In this document: positions 17,219 to 27,499 of the stretch, piece by piece
How positions within the stretch are numbered: the first letter of the stretch is position 1
Layout of the letters: every line of letters starts with the position of its first letter
NCBI GenBank assembly: GCA_963722965.1
Contig: CAVROX010000005.1
Location: 62,001-126,000, forward strand
Direction of reading: 5' to 3'
Length of the DNA stretch: 64,000 nucleotides
Source of the DNA: DATLSM01 sp963722965
GTDB taxonomy: Bacteria; Actinomycetota; Thermoleophilia; Solirubrobacterales; 70-9
The notes under the pieces: generated by a model
Databases searched by the model: none
What the model saw: only the letters and a program-made list of their open reading frames with translations
What the model was told of the DNA's origin: nothing
Made by a program: the position numbers and the translations under genes

Positions 17219-19111
17219 CTACTCGTCGTAGGCGACCGTCGCCTCCTCGCCGCTTGACGCGGTGATCATCTCGACAACTCTCTCGGCCAGGTTGGCCTCG
17301 TCGCCAGCTAAGACCAGGTGCTCGAGCGAATTCAGGGTCGACTCGACCCACTCCGGATCAAGCGGTGCCTCCCGCACGGCGCGGCGGATCCGCTTCGATG
17401 CGGTCGGTTGCTCGCTTTCCCCTACCCCGAAGAGCTGCTCGTGTAGCTTCTCGCCCGGGCGGGGCTTGGTGAACTCGACGGCTATGTCTCGTTCAGGCTC
17501 GTAGCCAGCGAGGCGGATCATGTTGTGCGCAAGGTCGACGATCCTCACCGGCTCGCCCATGTCAAGGACAAAGACTTCACCCTTGCCGGTGCCGATGTCG
17601 CCGGCACGGATCACGAGTTGGACCGCCTCGGGAATCGTCATGAAGTAGCGGGTCATCTCAGGGTGGGTGACGGTGACCGGTCCCCCGCGCTCGATCTGGC
17701 TGCGGAAGATCGGTACGACACTGCCCGAGGAGGCGAGCACGTTGCCAAAGCGAACGCTGGCAAAGCGAGTGCCGGGGTGCTTGTGGCCGGCCGCCTCGAC
17801 GATCCACTCCGCCATCGCCTTCGACGCGCCCATCACCGTCTGCGGGTTGACCGCCTTGTCGGTGGAGATAAGGACGAATCGCTCAACCTTCGAGGCAGCC
17901 GCGGTCTCCGCGGTCACCCTGGTTGCGATCGCGTTGTTGCGAACGGCCTCCAGCGGATTGGCCTCCATCAGCGGCACGTGCTTGTAGGCGGCGGCGTGGA
18001 AGACGACCGAGGGCTTGAAACGCTGCATCGTCTCCAGCATTCGATGGGGCTCCTTGCAATCGGCGAGCACCGACTCGACGTTGGTGAAGTGGCGCTCCTC
18101 GACCATCTCGCGGTCGATCTCAAAGAGGTTGTCCTCGGCGTGGTCGAGCATGACCAAAAGCCGCGGCCCGACCCGGGCGATCTGGCGGCAAAGCTCGGCG
18201 CCGATCGAGCCGCCGGCGCCGGTAACCAGGACGATCCGGTCACGCAAGTAGGCGCCGGCGCGGTCGAGTTCGAAAACGACCGGCTCGCGACCGAGCACGT
18301 CCTCAACTTGGACCTCGCGCAGCTGCTTGTTGAGCTGGACGCCGCCCCGCAGGAGCTCGAAGACCGTGGGCAGGGTGCGGACACGGATCTCCCGCTCGCG
18401 GCAGGCGGCGACAACCTTGGCACGCAGCGTCCCGGGGGCAGAGGGGATCGCGATCACGACCTCGTCGGGCTCGGTCTCGTCGAGGATCGCGGCGATCTCC
18501 TCAGTCGACCCGAGCACCTTCAGCCCGCCCGACATTCGCATCCCCCGCTTGCGGGGGTCGTCATCGACGAAGCCGATCGCGGTCGAGCCGAGGTTTGGGT
18601 TGAGCTGCAACTCGCGGACCACCATCTGTCCACCCGAACCGGCACCTACGACAAGGACCTCGCGCCTGGGGTCGCGGGCGCCCCGAGATGGACGCTCGAC
18701 GATCAGCCGCACCGCGAGGCGGGCACCGGCGATCAGCAGCATCGTGAGGATAAAGTCGATCACCACCACCGAGCGCGGCAGCGTGTGCTTGAACGGTTGC
18801 ACCACTGCAAAGAGGACGACGACGATGATGCTGGCGAAGGCGACGGCGCGGAGGATCAGGAGGAAGTCGCGACCGCTGACGTAGCGCCACCACTTCTGGT
18901 AGAGGCCGAAAGCTCCGAAGACGGCCAGCTTAGTGACGACGACGATGCCGACCGCTTGGGCGAAGAGCAACTGGTAGCGAGGCGGCAGCCCGTGCGGGTC
19001 ATCGAGGAAGCGGAGCTGGAAGGCGAGGAAGAAAGAGAGCGCGACTAAAACCGCGTCGGCGGCGACCTGCAGGGCCCGGTTGCGATATACGGGGTGGTTC
19101 AGCCGCTGCAT
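17219..19111 (-). CDS. Membrane-bound nucleoside-diphosphate-sugar 4,6-dehydratase/epimerase (WbpM/CapD/FlaA1 family)
   Basis: 630 residues, the full-length membrane form. Four N-terminal helices (about 15-135), a first Rossmann domain (VLVVGAGSGGQMVVRELQLN, then GFVDDDPRKRGMRMSGGLKV), and the catalytic short-chain dehydrogenase domain with IVLVTGAGGSIGAELCRQIA, VVFHAAAYKHVPLMEANPLE, LISTDKAVNPQTVMGASKAM and FGNVLASSGSVVPIFRSQIE. As in WbpM relatives, a Met (VMGASK) stands where classical enzymes have the catalytic Tyr. The family converts UDP-GlcNAc to 4-keto-6-deoxy sugars for diacylated amino-sugar synthesis. It is the first gene of the minus-strand glycan unit and diverges from dedA. Confidence 0.92.
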   Translation of the reverse strand: MQRLNHPVYRNRALQVAADAVLVALSFFLAFQLRFLDDPHGLPPRYQLLFAQAVGIVVVTKLAVFGAFGLYQKWWRYVSGRDFLLILRAVAFASIIVVVLFAVVQPFKHTLPRSVVVIDFILTMLLIAGARLAVRLIVERPSRGARDPRREVLVVGAGSGGQMVVRELQLNPNLGSTAIGFVDDDPRKRGMRMSGGLKVLGSTEEIAAILDETEPDEVVIAIPSAPGTLRAKVVAACREREIRVRTLPTVFELLRGGVQLNKQLREVQVEDVLGREPVVFELDRAGAYLRDRIVLVTGAGGSIGAELCRQIARVGPRLLVMLDHAEDNLFEIDREMVEERHFTNVESVLADCKEPHRMLETMQRFKPSVVFHAAAYKHVPLMEANPLEAVRNNAIATRVTAETAAASKVERFVLISTDKAVNPQTVMGASKAMAEWIVEAAGHKHPGTRFASVRFGNVLASSGSVVPIFRSQIERGGPVTVTHPEMTRYFMTIPEAVQLVIRAGDIGTGKGEVFVLDMGEPVRIVDLAHNMIRLAGYEPERDIAVEFTKPRPGEKLHEQLFGVGESEQPTASKRIRRAVREAPLDPEWVESTLNSLEHLVLAGDEANLAERVVEMITASSGEEATVAYDE

Positions 19112-19143
19112 ATAGAGAAGGGCGAGTTTAGAGGCTGAGGTCT

Positions 19144-19149
19144 TAGGAT
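19144..19149 (+). promoter_or_regulatory. Candidate -10 element of dedA-uppP-purM
   Basis: TAGGAT lies 13 bases before the dedA ATG, inside the 51-base divergent gap with the epimerase gene. It fits the TANNNT pattern of actinobacterial housekeeping promoters and would give a very short leader. No clear -35 box is seen, so this is a weak call. Confidence 0.35.
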
Positions 19150-19162
19150 CTCGGGTCCGCTC

Positions 19163-19828
19163 ATGCCGAACGCCCTCCTCTATGCGGACATCACCGGGCC
19201 GATCGTCGAATTCTGCGTCGAAACGGTCGAAAGCACTGGCCTGGCGGGCATATTCCTACTGATGGCAGCGGGAAGCGCCTGCATCCCGATCCCGAGCGAG
19301 GCCGTGATGCTGTTTGGCGGCTTCGACGTCTCCAACGGAAGTCAGACGCTGATCGGGGTGACGGTGGCGGGCCTTGCCGGCAACATGGCCGGGTCCTGGC
19401 TGACCTATGCGATCGGCTACTACGGGCGGATCGACCTGTTGGAGCGCAATAAGTTGATCCACATCAGCCCCACGCGGCTGGCCTGGGTCGACCGCTGGTT
19501 CAAACGCCACGGCGACGCGACCGTCTTCCTGGCACGGCTGGTGCCACTGGTCCGCGCCTTCATCTCGCTGCCGGCGGGGGTCGCCAAGATGCCGTTCTGG
19601 CGCTTCACCTGGCTGACGGCGCTCGGCTCCTTGCCCTGGGTGCTCGGCTTCGCGCTGATCGGACGGGCCGTGGGCGAGAACTGGGAAAAGTGGCGCAACC
19701 ACCTACAGGTCCTTGATTATCTTGTCCTCGCGGCGATCGTCGGGCTGATCGTCTACGCGATCATCAAGCGCCGGCGCGGCGGCGGACCCGGCAAGGGCGA
19801 GGCGACCGAGCCCGCAGGGGTCGGTTGA
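19163..19828 (+). CDS. DedA family membrane protein
   Basis: 221 residues, with the VTT/SNARE-associated domain: ETVESTGLAGIFLLMAAGSA, CIPIPSEAVMLFGGF, GLAGNMAGSWLTYAIGYYGR, GDATVFLARLVPLVRAFISL, PAGVAKMPFWRFTWLTALGS. The re-entrant P-rich loop and the R-V/I-P-x-V-R motif are the usual hallmarks. Recent work links DedA proteins to recycling of undecaprenyl phosphate and other lipids across the membrane; the next gene is uppP, which supports that reading here. The start ATG has no obvious ribosome-binding site, consistent with a short or absent leader. Confidence 0.9.
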   Translation: MPNALLYADITGPIVEFCVETVESTGLAGIFLLMAAGSACIPIPSEAVMLFGGFDVSNGSQTLIGVTVAGLAGNMAGSWLTYAIGYYGRIDLLERNKLIHISPTRLAWVDRWFKRHGDATVFLARLVPLVRAFISLPAGVAKMPFWRFTWLTALGSLPWVLGFALIGRAVGENWEKWRNHLQVLDYLVLAAIVGLIVYAIIKRRRGGGPGKGEATEPAGVG

Positions 19829-20633
19829 ACGAGGTCCTCGACGGGCGGGTTGCGACACGGCATGCCGTTGCGCTCGGATTGATCCAGGGTCCCGCCGAGC
19901 TCTTACCTGTCTCAAGCTCCGCCCACATCGTCTTGGTTCCGTGGCTTGCCGGATGGGACTGGCAGTCAATTGACCCGGAGTTGCGCAAGAGCTTTGAGGT
20001 GGCCCTGCATGCCGGCGCGGCGGCGGCTCTGCTGGTTGGCCAGCGGCGGGCGATCGCCGAGGAGCTGCGCCTTTTTGACCTGCGCCGCGCGGCGGTGCTG
20101 GTGCTTTCCTTCCTTCCGGCGGCGGCCGTCGGCTACATCCTGGAGCGGCCGATCGAGCGACACCTCGGCGGGCCTCAATCGACCGCGCTCGGGCTGGCCC
20201 TCGGCGCGGTGGCAATGGCTGTCGCTGATCGACGGCCCCAAGAACGAGGTCGGGGAGAGGCTGGCTGGCGCGACGGCCTGGCGCTGGGAGTAGCCCAAGC
20301 TGCAGCTCTGGCTCCAGGCGTCTCGCGCAACGGCGCAACCCTGACGGCCGCCCGCTGGCGTCGGTTCTCCCGCGAGCAGGCGAACCTGCTCTCCCGCACC
20401 GTGGCGCTGCCGATCATCGTCGGAGCGAGCGCGCTGAAGGGCGCCCGCCTATGCTCCCGCGAGCCCCCCGCGGAGCTGGGGCGCACGATCGCAATCGGTC
20501 TGGGGGCTTCTTTTGCGTCGACGCTTGCCTCTCAGCGCCTCATTCGGCTGGTCGAGCGCGACCGAGCGCTTTGGCCCTACAGCGCCTACCGCGTCCTCCT
20601 GGCGGCCGCGGTTCTTGCAAAGCTCCAGAGAAG

Positions 20634-20637
<4 letters not shown>
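19825..20637 (+). CDS. uppP: Undecaprenyl-diphosphate phosphatase
   Basis: 270 residues (typical 265-290). Removes the beta-phosphate of undecaprenyl diphosphate outside the membrane so that the carrier can be reused in wall and polysaccharide synthesis. Signature 1 is LIQGPAELLPVSSSAHIVLV, with Glu in place and Ala-His at the end; signature 2 is ALAPGVSRNGATLTAARW, close to the usual PGxSRSxxT with Asn for the second Ser. Start is TTG at 19825, overlapping the dedA TGA (TTGA). It overlaps purM by 4 bases downstream. Confidence 0.93.
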
Positions 20638-21605
<968 letters not shown>

Positions 21606-23120
21606 ATGGAGGCCCGCTCGTCGAGATCGATGATCGGGACCGTACTCTCGGGCCGCTACCGGCTGGAGGCGAAGCTGGGCAGCGGCGGGATGTCGACCGT
21701 CTACCTGGCCCGCGACGAGACTCTCGATCGACCTGTCGCGGTCAAGGTGATGCACCGCGAGATGTCCGAGCAGCAAGACCAGCTCGAGCGCTTTCGCCAG
21801 GAGGCGCGGGCGGTAGCGAAGCTCTCCCACCCAAACGTCGTCTCGGTGATCGACGCGGGTGAGGATGGCGGCTATCCCTACATCGTCTTCGAGTACGTCC
21901 AGGGGGAGACGCTGAAGCAGCGGATCGCCCGGGTCGGAGCGCTGGACACCCAGGAGGCAATCGCCTACGCGATCGAGATCGCGCGGGGGCTCACCGTCGC
22001 GCACGCCCGCAACATGGTCCACCGCGACATCAAGCCCCAGAACATCCTGATCGACAGCGAGGGTCGGGCCAAGCTGACCGACTTCGGCATCTCCCGCCAG
22101 CTCGAGCAGGACGGGATGACCGCGACCGGACGGGTGCTCGGCACCACCGACTACGTTGCGCCCGAGCAGGCGATGGGCAAGGGGGCCGATCCGCGCTCAG
22201 ATATCTACTCGCTCGGGGTCGTCCTCTATGAGATGCTGGTCGGGAAGGTCCCTTTCCACGCCGACAGCCAGGTCGGCGTGGCGCTGAAACACGTGAACGA
22301 GGAGCTGCCCGACGTGCAGCGGCTGCGGCCGGAGGTCTCCGCCGCGACGGCGCTGGTGGTGGAGCGCGCGACGGCGAAGGATCCCGGCGAGCGCTACCAG
22401 CAGATCGGCGAGATGATCGACGACCTCTCCACCGCCCTGGAGGTAGAGGCGGCGCGGGCCGGCTCGACCACCGGCGAGGCGACCAGCGTGCTCGAGGCCG
22501 TGCCGGCGCCGCGTCGCAGGCTCTCCAGTCGCGCCCGCTGGTCCTGGGCGACGATCGTCGCGATGATCCTGATCGGCGGCGCGGCGCTCGCGGCGGCGCA
22601 CTTCATCGGCAACGGGAGCCTCGGAAACGGCGGAGGTGAGCGGAACAACGGCATCCCGATCCCGATCTCGTCCGCTACCAGCTACAACCCCGAGGGTGAC
22701 GGCGAAGAAAACCCTGAAGCCGTGGGGCTGGTGATCGCAGGGGCCCCGCCGGGAGCGGCTTGGAGCACCGAGCACTACGAATCGCCGACCTTCGCCGGGA
22801 CGAAGACGGGGCCCGATTCGGGTACGGGCATCTACGTCACGACCAAGGCGCCGGCGAGGCCTTCGAAGATGGTTGTGCGCACGCCGACGCCCGGCTGGGA
22901 CGCACAGGTCTTCGCCGCCGCGGGCGAACCGCCGACCGGGATAACTGGCTGGGGGAGGCAGGTGGGCGAGGTGAACGGCGCCGCGAGCGTGCAGGAGATC
23001 GACCTCAGTCTCCAGCACCCGGCTCTCCACTTTCTGCTCTGGCTGAAGAAGGCCGTGCCGGCCCCCGACCAGACCGGTGGCTACCTGGTCGAAATCAGCG
23101 ATATCAAGCTGCTGAACTGA
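21606..23120 (+). CDS. Transmembrane Ser/Thr protein kinase with external domain
   Basis: 504 residues. The kinase domain (about 18-280) has G-loop LGSGGMSTVYLA, Lys47 in VAVKVM, catalytic HRDIKPQN (Asp141), DFGIS (159-163), GTTDYVAPEQ and SDIYSLGVVLYEM, so it should be active. One membrane helix (about 314-334) leads to a 170-residue external part with no PASTA repeats; WSTEHYESPTFAGTKTGPDS and the terminal LKKAVPAPDQTGGYLVEISD resemble a discoidin-like, ligand-binding beta-sandwich, but this is weak. The ATG follows the purM stop directly. The gene converges with ddl, with no bases between the two stop codons. Confidence 0.88.
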   Translation: MEARSSRSMIGTVLSGRYRLEAKLGSGGMSTVYLARDETLDRPVAVKVMHREMSEQQDQLERFRQEARAVAKLSHPNVVSVIDAGEDGGYPYIVFEYVQGETLKQRIARVGALDTQEAIAYAIEIARGLTVAHARNMVHRDIKPQNILIDSEGRAKLTDFGISRQLEQDGMTATGRVLGTTDYVAPEQAMGKGADPRSDIYSLGVVLYEMLVGKVPFHADSQVGVALKHVNEELPDVQRLRPEVSAATALVVERATAKDPGERYQQIGEMIDDLSTALEVEAARAGSTTGEATSVLEAVPAPRRRLSSRARWSWATIVAMILIGGAALAAAHFIGNGSLGNGGGERNNGIPIPISSATSYNPEGDGEENPEAVGLVIAGAPPGAAWSTEHYESPTFAGTKTGPDSGTGIYVTTKAPARPSKMVVRTPTPGWDAQVFAAAGEPPTGITGWGRQVGEVNGAASVQEIDLSLQHPALHFLLWLKKAVPAPDQTGGYLVEISDIKLLN

Positions 23121-24086
23121 CTAGAACTCATACGAGCGCAGCCGCGCGTGGTGCTCGACCGCGAGGGTGACGAGACGATCGCAGAGGTCCGGGTAGGGGA
23201 TCCCGGCGGCCTCGAACAGCTTCGCGTAAACGCTGGTCTCGGTAAAGCCGGGCATCGTGTTGATCTCATTGACGAGGACCCCACCGTCGGGTTCGGCGAA
23301 GAAGTCGCAGCGGGCGAGGCCCGCGCAGCCGGCGAGCGCAAAGACATCCGCGGCGAGGTCGCGGACGCAGGCGGCCTGCTCGGCCGGGATCGGCGCCGGT
23401 ACGGCCAGCTCCATTCCGCCCTCTTGGTACTTGGCTTCGAAGTCATACCACTCGGCCTTGGCGAGGATCTCCCCCGGGGGCGAGAGCTGGAGGCGATCGT
23501 TGCCGAGCACCGAGCACTCGATCTCCCGACCAGCGGCGGAGGCCTCGACGATGACGCGGGGATCGTGGCGCGAGGCGAGATCGACCGCCGCGTCGAGCTC
23601 CTGCGGCTGTTCGACCCTGCTAATTCCGACGCTTGAGCCAAGCCGGGAGGGCTTCACCCAGAGTGGCAGGCCCAGCGCAGCGCAGCGCTCGCGCCAGCCG
23701 TCCTCGCCGGCCTGGACAAAATCGACCTGGGGCACGCCGCGCTGGGCGAAGAGCCGCTTCAGGGTCAGCTTGTCCATGCATGTCGCCGAGGCGAGCACCC
23801 CGGAGCCGACGTAGGGGACGTCTAGCCACTCCAGCAGCCCTTGGACGCTGCCGTCCTCTCCAAATGGCCCGTGCAGGGCCGGGAACACTGCCCCCGCGCC
23901 CATCAGCCCCCCCGCCGGGACCAGCCTCACCTCGGCATCCGCCGAACTCCAGCGCCCGTCGCGGGAGACCGTCACCGTCACCGTTTCGTGGCCGGCGGCG
24001 GCTAGCCCGCGCGCCACCGATTCGCCCGAGCGCACCGAGACGTCGTGCTCGGAGGAGCGCCCGCCGCAAAGCACCGCGACCTTCAT
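23121..24086 (-). CDS. ddl: D-alanine--D-alanine ligase (first copy)
   Basis: 321 residues. Joins two D-Ala for the peptidoglycan stem. ATP-grasp enzyme with the N-terminal motif GGRSSEHDVSVRSGESVARG, substrate loop VKPSRLGSSVGISRV, omega-loop YDFEAKY, and metal-binding DFFAEPDGGVLVNEINTMPG. The start is ATG 24086 (MKVAVLCGG), the family-typical beginning; the upstream in-frame part is not conserved-looking. It follows the PASTA kinase gene by 31 bases and is the last gene of the divisome/elongasome block. A second copy lies at 50736-51710. Confidence 0.93.
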   Translation of the reverse strand: MKVAVLCGGRSSEHDVSVRSGESVARGLAAAGHETVTVTVSRDGRWSSADAEVRLVPAGGLMGAGAVFPALHGPFGEDGSVQGLLEWLDVPYVGSGVLASATCMDKLTLKRLFAQRGVPQVDFVQAGEDGWRERCAALGLPLWVKPSRLGSSVGISRVEQPQELDAAVDLASRHDPRVIVEASAAGREIECSVLGNDRLQLSPPGEILAKAEWYDFEAKYQEGGMELAVPAPIPAEQAACVRDLAADVFALAGCAGLARCDFFAEPDGGVLVNEINTMPGFTETSVYAKLFEAAGIPYPDLCDRLVTLAVEHHARLRSYEF

Positions 24087-24117
24087 CCTCGACCCCGGCC
24101 AGCCACCGCGTCCTCCC

Positions 24118-26011
24118 TCACGGCTTGCCCGGTTCGGCGGGTTCGGTCGGTTCGGCCGCGCTCTTGCCGACCGCAATCGTCACTTCGGCACCCTTTTCGA
24201 CCTTCGTCCCGCCGGCCGGAAACTGGTTGATCACCCGACCGATCTTCGATTCGGCTTCTGTTTCCTGTTCTTGGACTATCGGCTTGAGTCCGGCTTCGCG
24301 CAGAGCCGCCACCGCTTCTGAGCGCAGCTTGCCGACCAGATTCGGCACCGCGACCTTCTGCTGGCCCTTGGAGACGACAATCGCGACGGCCGAGCCCGGT
24401 TCGACTTCCTTGCCGGCGCTGGGCGACTGACGGAGCACCTGACCGACCGGCGTGGAGCTCGTTTCTTCGGAGACAGAAGCGACAAGCCCGCGGGAGCGGA
24501 TCTGCTGCACCGCGACCGAGCGCTGGGTACCGACAAGCACCGGCACCTTGGCCAGCTTCGGGCCGTTGGAGATGGTGATCAGGACGTCCGAGCCCCGCGT
24601 CGCTGTCGTTCCCGACGATGGGGTCGAGTGGATGACCACCCCGGCTCCGACGGTGCTGGAGTGGACGGTTTCGACCTGGGTCCCGAATCCCGCCTTCTTT
24701 AGCCTCGCTTCGGCCGCCGCGCGGGTCAGCCCGGCGGTCGCCGGGACCTTGGCGCTACCCGGCCCGGCGCTGACGGTCAGCGTCACCGCCGGCTTTGAGC
24801 AAAAGAGGCTGAGAAAGGCACAGTTGAGGGAGGCCTTGTCGGCGGGTGGGGAGGCGAGGGGGTCCTGCTCGAGGACTTCATTCTTGGGGGCCCGGTTTTC
24901 AACCCGCCTCACTTCGCGGATCGAAAAGCCGTCCTGCTGGAGCAGCGAGATCGCGACGTTGAGCTGGTTGCCGGTCAGGTTGGGCACCGAGGTCGTCGTT
25001 TCCCGGGTCAGCGCAAAGCCGACCAGGGCGCCGATCAGGACGGCGATCCCGACCAGGATCCAGCGCCTCCGCCGCCGCCTCTTCGCCCGCGCCTCATCGG
25101 GCTCCTCCTCCTCTGCCTCGGCATCGGTGGGAGTCGCGACGATCGGGGGCAGCGGCGCAAAGGCCGCGGTGCCGGCGCCGCCTTGGCCGGCGTCCCCGAG
25201 TGCCGCGTCAAGCGCGGAGATGAACGCATCGGCGCTCTGGAAACGCTGTCCTGGGATCCTTCTCCAGAGCCCGCATCACCGCTGCGTCGAGCGCCGGGGA
25301 GACCCGTGGGTTGATCGAACTGGGCCGCTGGGGTATCTGGGAGACCTGCTTCATCGCGACCGCGACCGCGCTCTCGCCTTCGAATGGAACCCGGCGGGTG
25401 AGCGCCTCATAGAGCATCACGCCAATCGAGTAGAGGTCGGAGACCGCGGTTACATCCAGCCCTTGGGCCTGCTCGGGTGAGAGGTAGTGCGGGGTACCCA
25501 TCACCGAGCCGGCCTGGGTGATCTCAGAGACCCCGGCGCGGGCGATGCCGAAGTCGGTGACGACCGCCTTGCCCTCGGCGTCGACGATCACGTTCTGTGG
25601 CTTTAAGTCGCGGTGGACGATGCCGTGGCGATGGGCAAAGCGCGCCGCCTCCAGCACCTGGCGGATCAGCCCCACCGCCTGCTCGGGGGTCAGCCCAGCG
25701 TCGATCAGCTCCTTCAGGGTGCGCCCCTCGATGTACTGCATCGCGATGTAGTAGGAGGACTCGAACTCACCGCGGTCATAGACGGCGACGACGTTTGGGT
25801 GCTGCAGCCCCGCGGCGGCTTCGGCCTCAAGCCGGAAGCGTTCGACGAACTCGCGGTCCTGGGAGAAGCGGCTGTGGAGGACCTTGAGGGCGACCCGGCG
25901 CTTTAGGTGTGTGTCATCGGCCAGCCAGACATCCGCCATCCCCCCGGCGCCGATTCGCCTCAGCACCCGGTAACGCCCATCGACGACGCTGCCCTCGCTT
26001 ACCTCAGGCAC
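24118..26011 (-). CDS. pknB: PASTA-domain Ser/Thr protein kinase PknB (one frameshift in this sequence)
   Basis: About 630 residues after removal of one extra base in the GGG run at 25253-25255, where KDPGQRFQSADAF would be restored. Start is GTG at 26011 behind AAGGAGG. Kinase domain about 14-275: IGAGGMADVWLA, Lys43, HRDLKPQN (Asp135), DFGIA (153-157), SVMGTPHYLSPEQ. A basic stretch and membrane helix ILVGIAVLIGALVGFAL follow, then four PASTA repeats (each ending in a V-x-L/I-x-V-S pattern) that bind muropeptides. This is the wall-sensing kinase of Actinobacteria, in its usual place after pbpA and rodA. Ends with a Pro-Glu-rich tail. Confidence 0.92.
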
Positions 26012-26038
26012 GCTCCCTGCCTCCTTGTCTCATCATCA

Positions 26039-27499
26039 TCATTTCCCACTCAGGATCGTTTCCGCCACGTCGCGGAAGATCGGCGCCGCCACGTCATTGC
26101 CGAACTTCGTCGTGCACTCGACCGTGGCGGCGATCGCGATCTTCGGGTTCTTCGCCGGGGCAAAGCCGATGAACCAACCTTGGTTCTCGGCCGCCCCCCC
26201 GCCGCAGGCTTCGTTGTCGGGGGTTTCGGCGGTGCCCGTCTTGCCGGCGACGGCGACGCCGGGGATCGCCGCGTTGGTGCCGGTCCCAGCGCTGACCACG
26301 CCTTCCATCGCGGTGGTCAGCTCGGCAGCGGTCTTGGCACTCATCGGTCGGCTGTATTCAGAGGGGCGGAGACGCTTGACAACCCGCCCGTCCGGTTCGA
26401 CAACCCGGCTCCAGATCTGCGGCTTCATCAGCCGGCCGCGGTTGGCGACCGCCGCCGCCACCTCGGCCATCTGCAGCGGCGTCACCTTCAACCGCTCCTG
26501 GCCGATCGCGATCCGGGCGAGGTCGACCGGGGCTGCGGGTCCCAGAAGCCTTTCCTGTTCTTCGTCATAGACCCCGCTCTTGTAAACCTCGTCTTCGGGA
26601 AGGTCGATCGCCGGCGTCGCGTTGAAGCCAAAGCGGTCCATGTAGTTGAACAGAGTGCTCTCGCCGATCCGCTGGCCGAGCTGGCCGAACCAGGTGTTGA
26701 CCGAGTAGGTGAGCGCCGTGTCCAGGCTGATCGGCCCGAAGCTCTGGTTGTAGTCGTTTTGCAGCGGGAGGCCTTGGACTTCGATCGTCCCCGGCGCGTC
26801 GATCGTCGTTTCCGGGGTGATCGTGCCGCTGTTTAGCCCCGCGGCGGCGGTAACCACCTTGAAGGTCGAGCCGGGCGGATACTGGCCTTGGGTGGCGCGG
26901 TCAAGCAGCGGCGAGTCGGCGTTGGTGTCGAGCTTGGAGAGTTCGTATGGGATCCGGTTGGGGTCAAAGGCGGGGTTGGAGACCATCACCCGCACCCGAC
27001 CGCTGCGCGGTTCGATCGCCACGACCGCTCCGAAGCCCGCCGCCTGCAGATCGTTGAGCGCCACCCGCTGCGCGGCGGGGTCGAGGTTGGTGACGACATC
27101 ATCGCCTTCCTGATTTTGGCCGGTGAGCTGGTTGAGGATCGAGCCGAATTCGGAGCTGCTGCCGACCAGCTCTTCGTTGTGGGACTGCTCGAACTCGCTC
27201 TGCCCCTGGCGGGCGAAGCTGTAGCCGATCGGGTGCCCATACAGCGCCCCTTCGGGGTAGCGGCGCACGTAGCGCAGGTTGGAGCCGTGGCCGAGGGCGA
27301 CCGAGCGGGCGATCACGCTACCGTCGGCTGCGAGGATCCTGCCGCGCTTGATCTGTTGCTGTTGGAGCAACGGCCGCTCGTTCGCGCGGTTGTTCTTCAG
27401 CGCCTTGGCGTCGAAAACCGACCAGTAGGAGGTGAACCCGATCAGGACCACGAAGAGGACGACGATGAAGGCGAACAATTTGACAATCTGGCGGTTCAC
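26039..27499 (-). CDS. pbpA: Class B penicillin-binding protein PbpA
   Basis: 486 residues with one N-terminal membrane helix (about 7-27). Transpeptidase motifs: SxxK as PGSTFKVVTA, SxN as TYSVNTWFGQ, and KTG as VAGKTGTAETP. A dimerisation-like N-terminal domain (about 40-150) precedes them. It cross-links peptidoglycan together with the SEDS protein encoded next to it. The start GTG overlaps the rodA stop (GTGA, 27496-27499), and it is followed by pknB after 27 bases, the conserved actinobacterial order rodA-pbpA-pknB. Confidence 0.94.
   Translation of the reverse strand: MNRQIVKLFAFIVVLFVVLIGFTSYWSVFDAKALKNNRANERPLLQQQQIKRGRILAADGSVIARSVALGHGSNLRYVRRYPEGALYGHPIGYSFARQGQSEFEQSHNEELVGSSSEFGSILNQLTGQNQEGDDVVTNLDPAAQRVALNDLQAAGFGAVVAIEPRSGRVRVMVSNPAFDPNRIPYELSKLDTNADSPLLDRATQGQYPPGSTFKVVTAAAGLNSGTITPETTIDAPGTIEVQGLPLQNDYNQSFGPISLDTALTYSVNTWFGQLGQRIGESTLFNYMDRFGFNATPAIDLPEDEVYKSGVYDEEQERLLGPAAPVDLARIAIGQERLKVTPLQMAEVAAAVANRGRLMKPQIWSRVVEPDGRVVKRLRPSEYSRPMSAKTAAELTTAMEGVVSAGTGTNAAIPGVAVAGKTGTAETPDNEACGGGAAENQGWFIGFAPAKNPKIAIAATVECTTKFGNDVAAPIFRDVAETILSGK

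Noticed and set aside
17525..19048. 507-codon open frame on the + strand
   Set aside because: Antisense to the clearly conserved epimerase; composition dominated by Asp, Arg, His and Gly from reversed codons.
22275..22300. Second parS-like CACGTG in a kinase gene
   Set aside because: Flanks do not continue the inverted repeat; only the hexamer matches.
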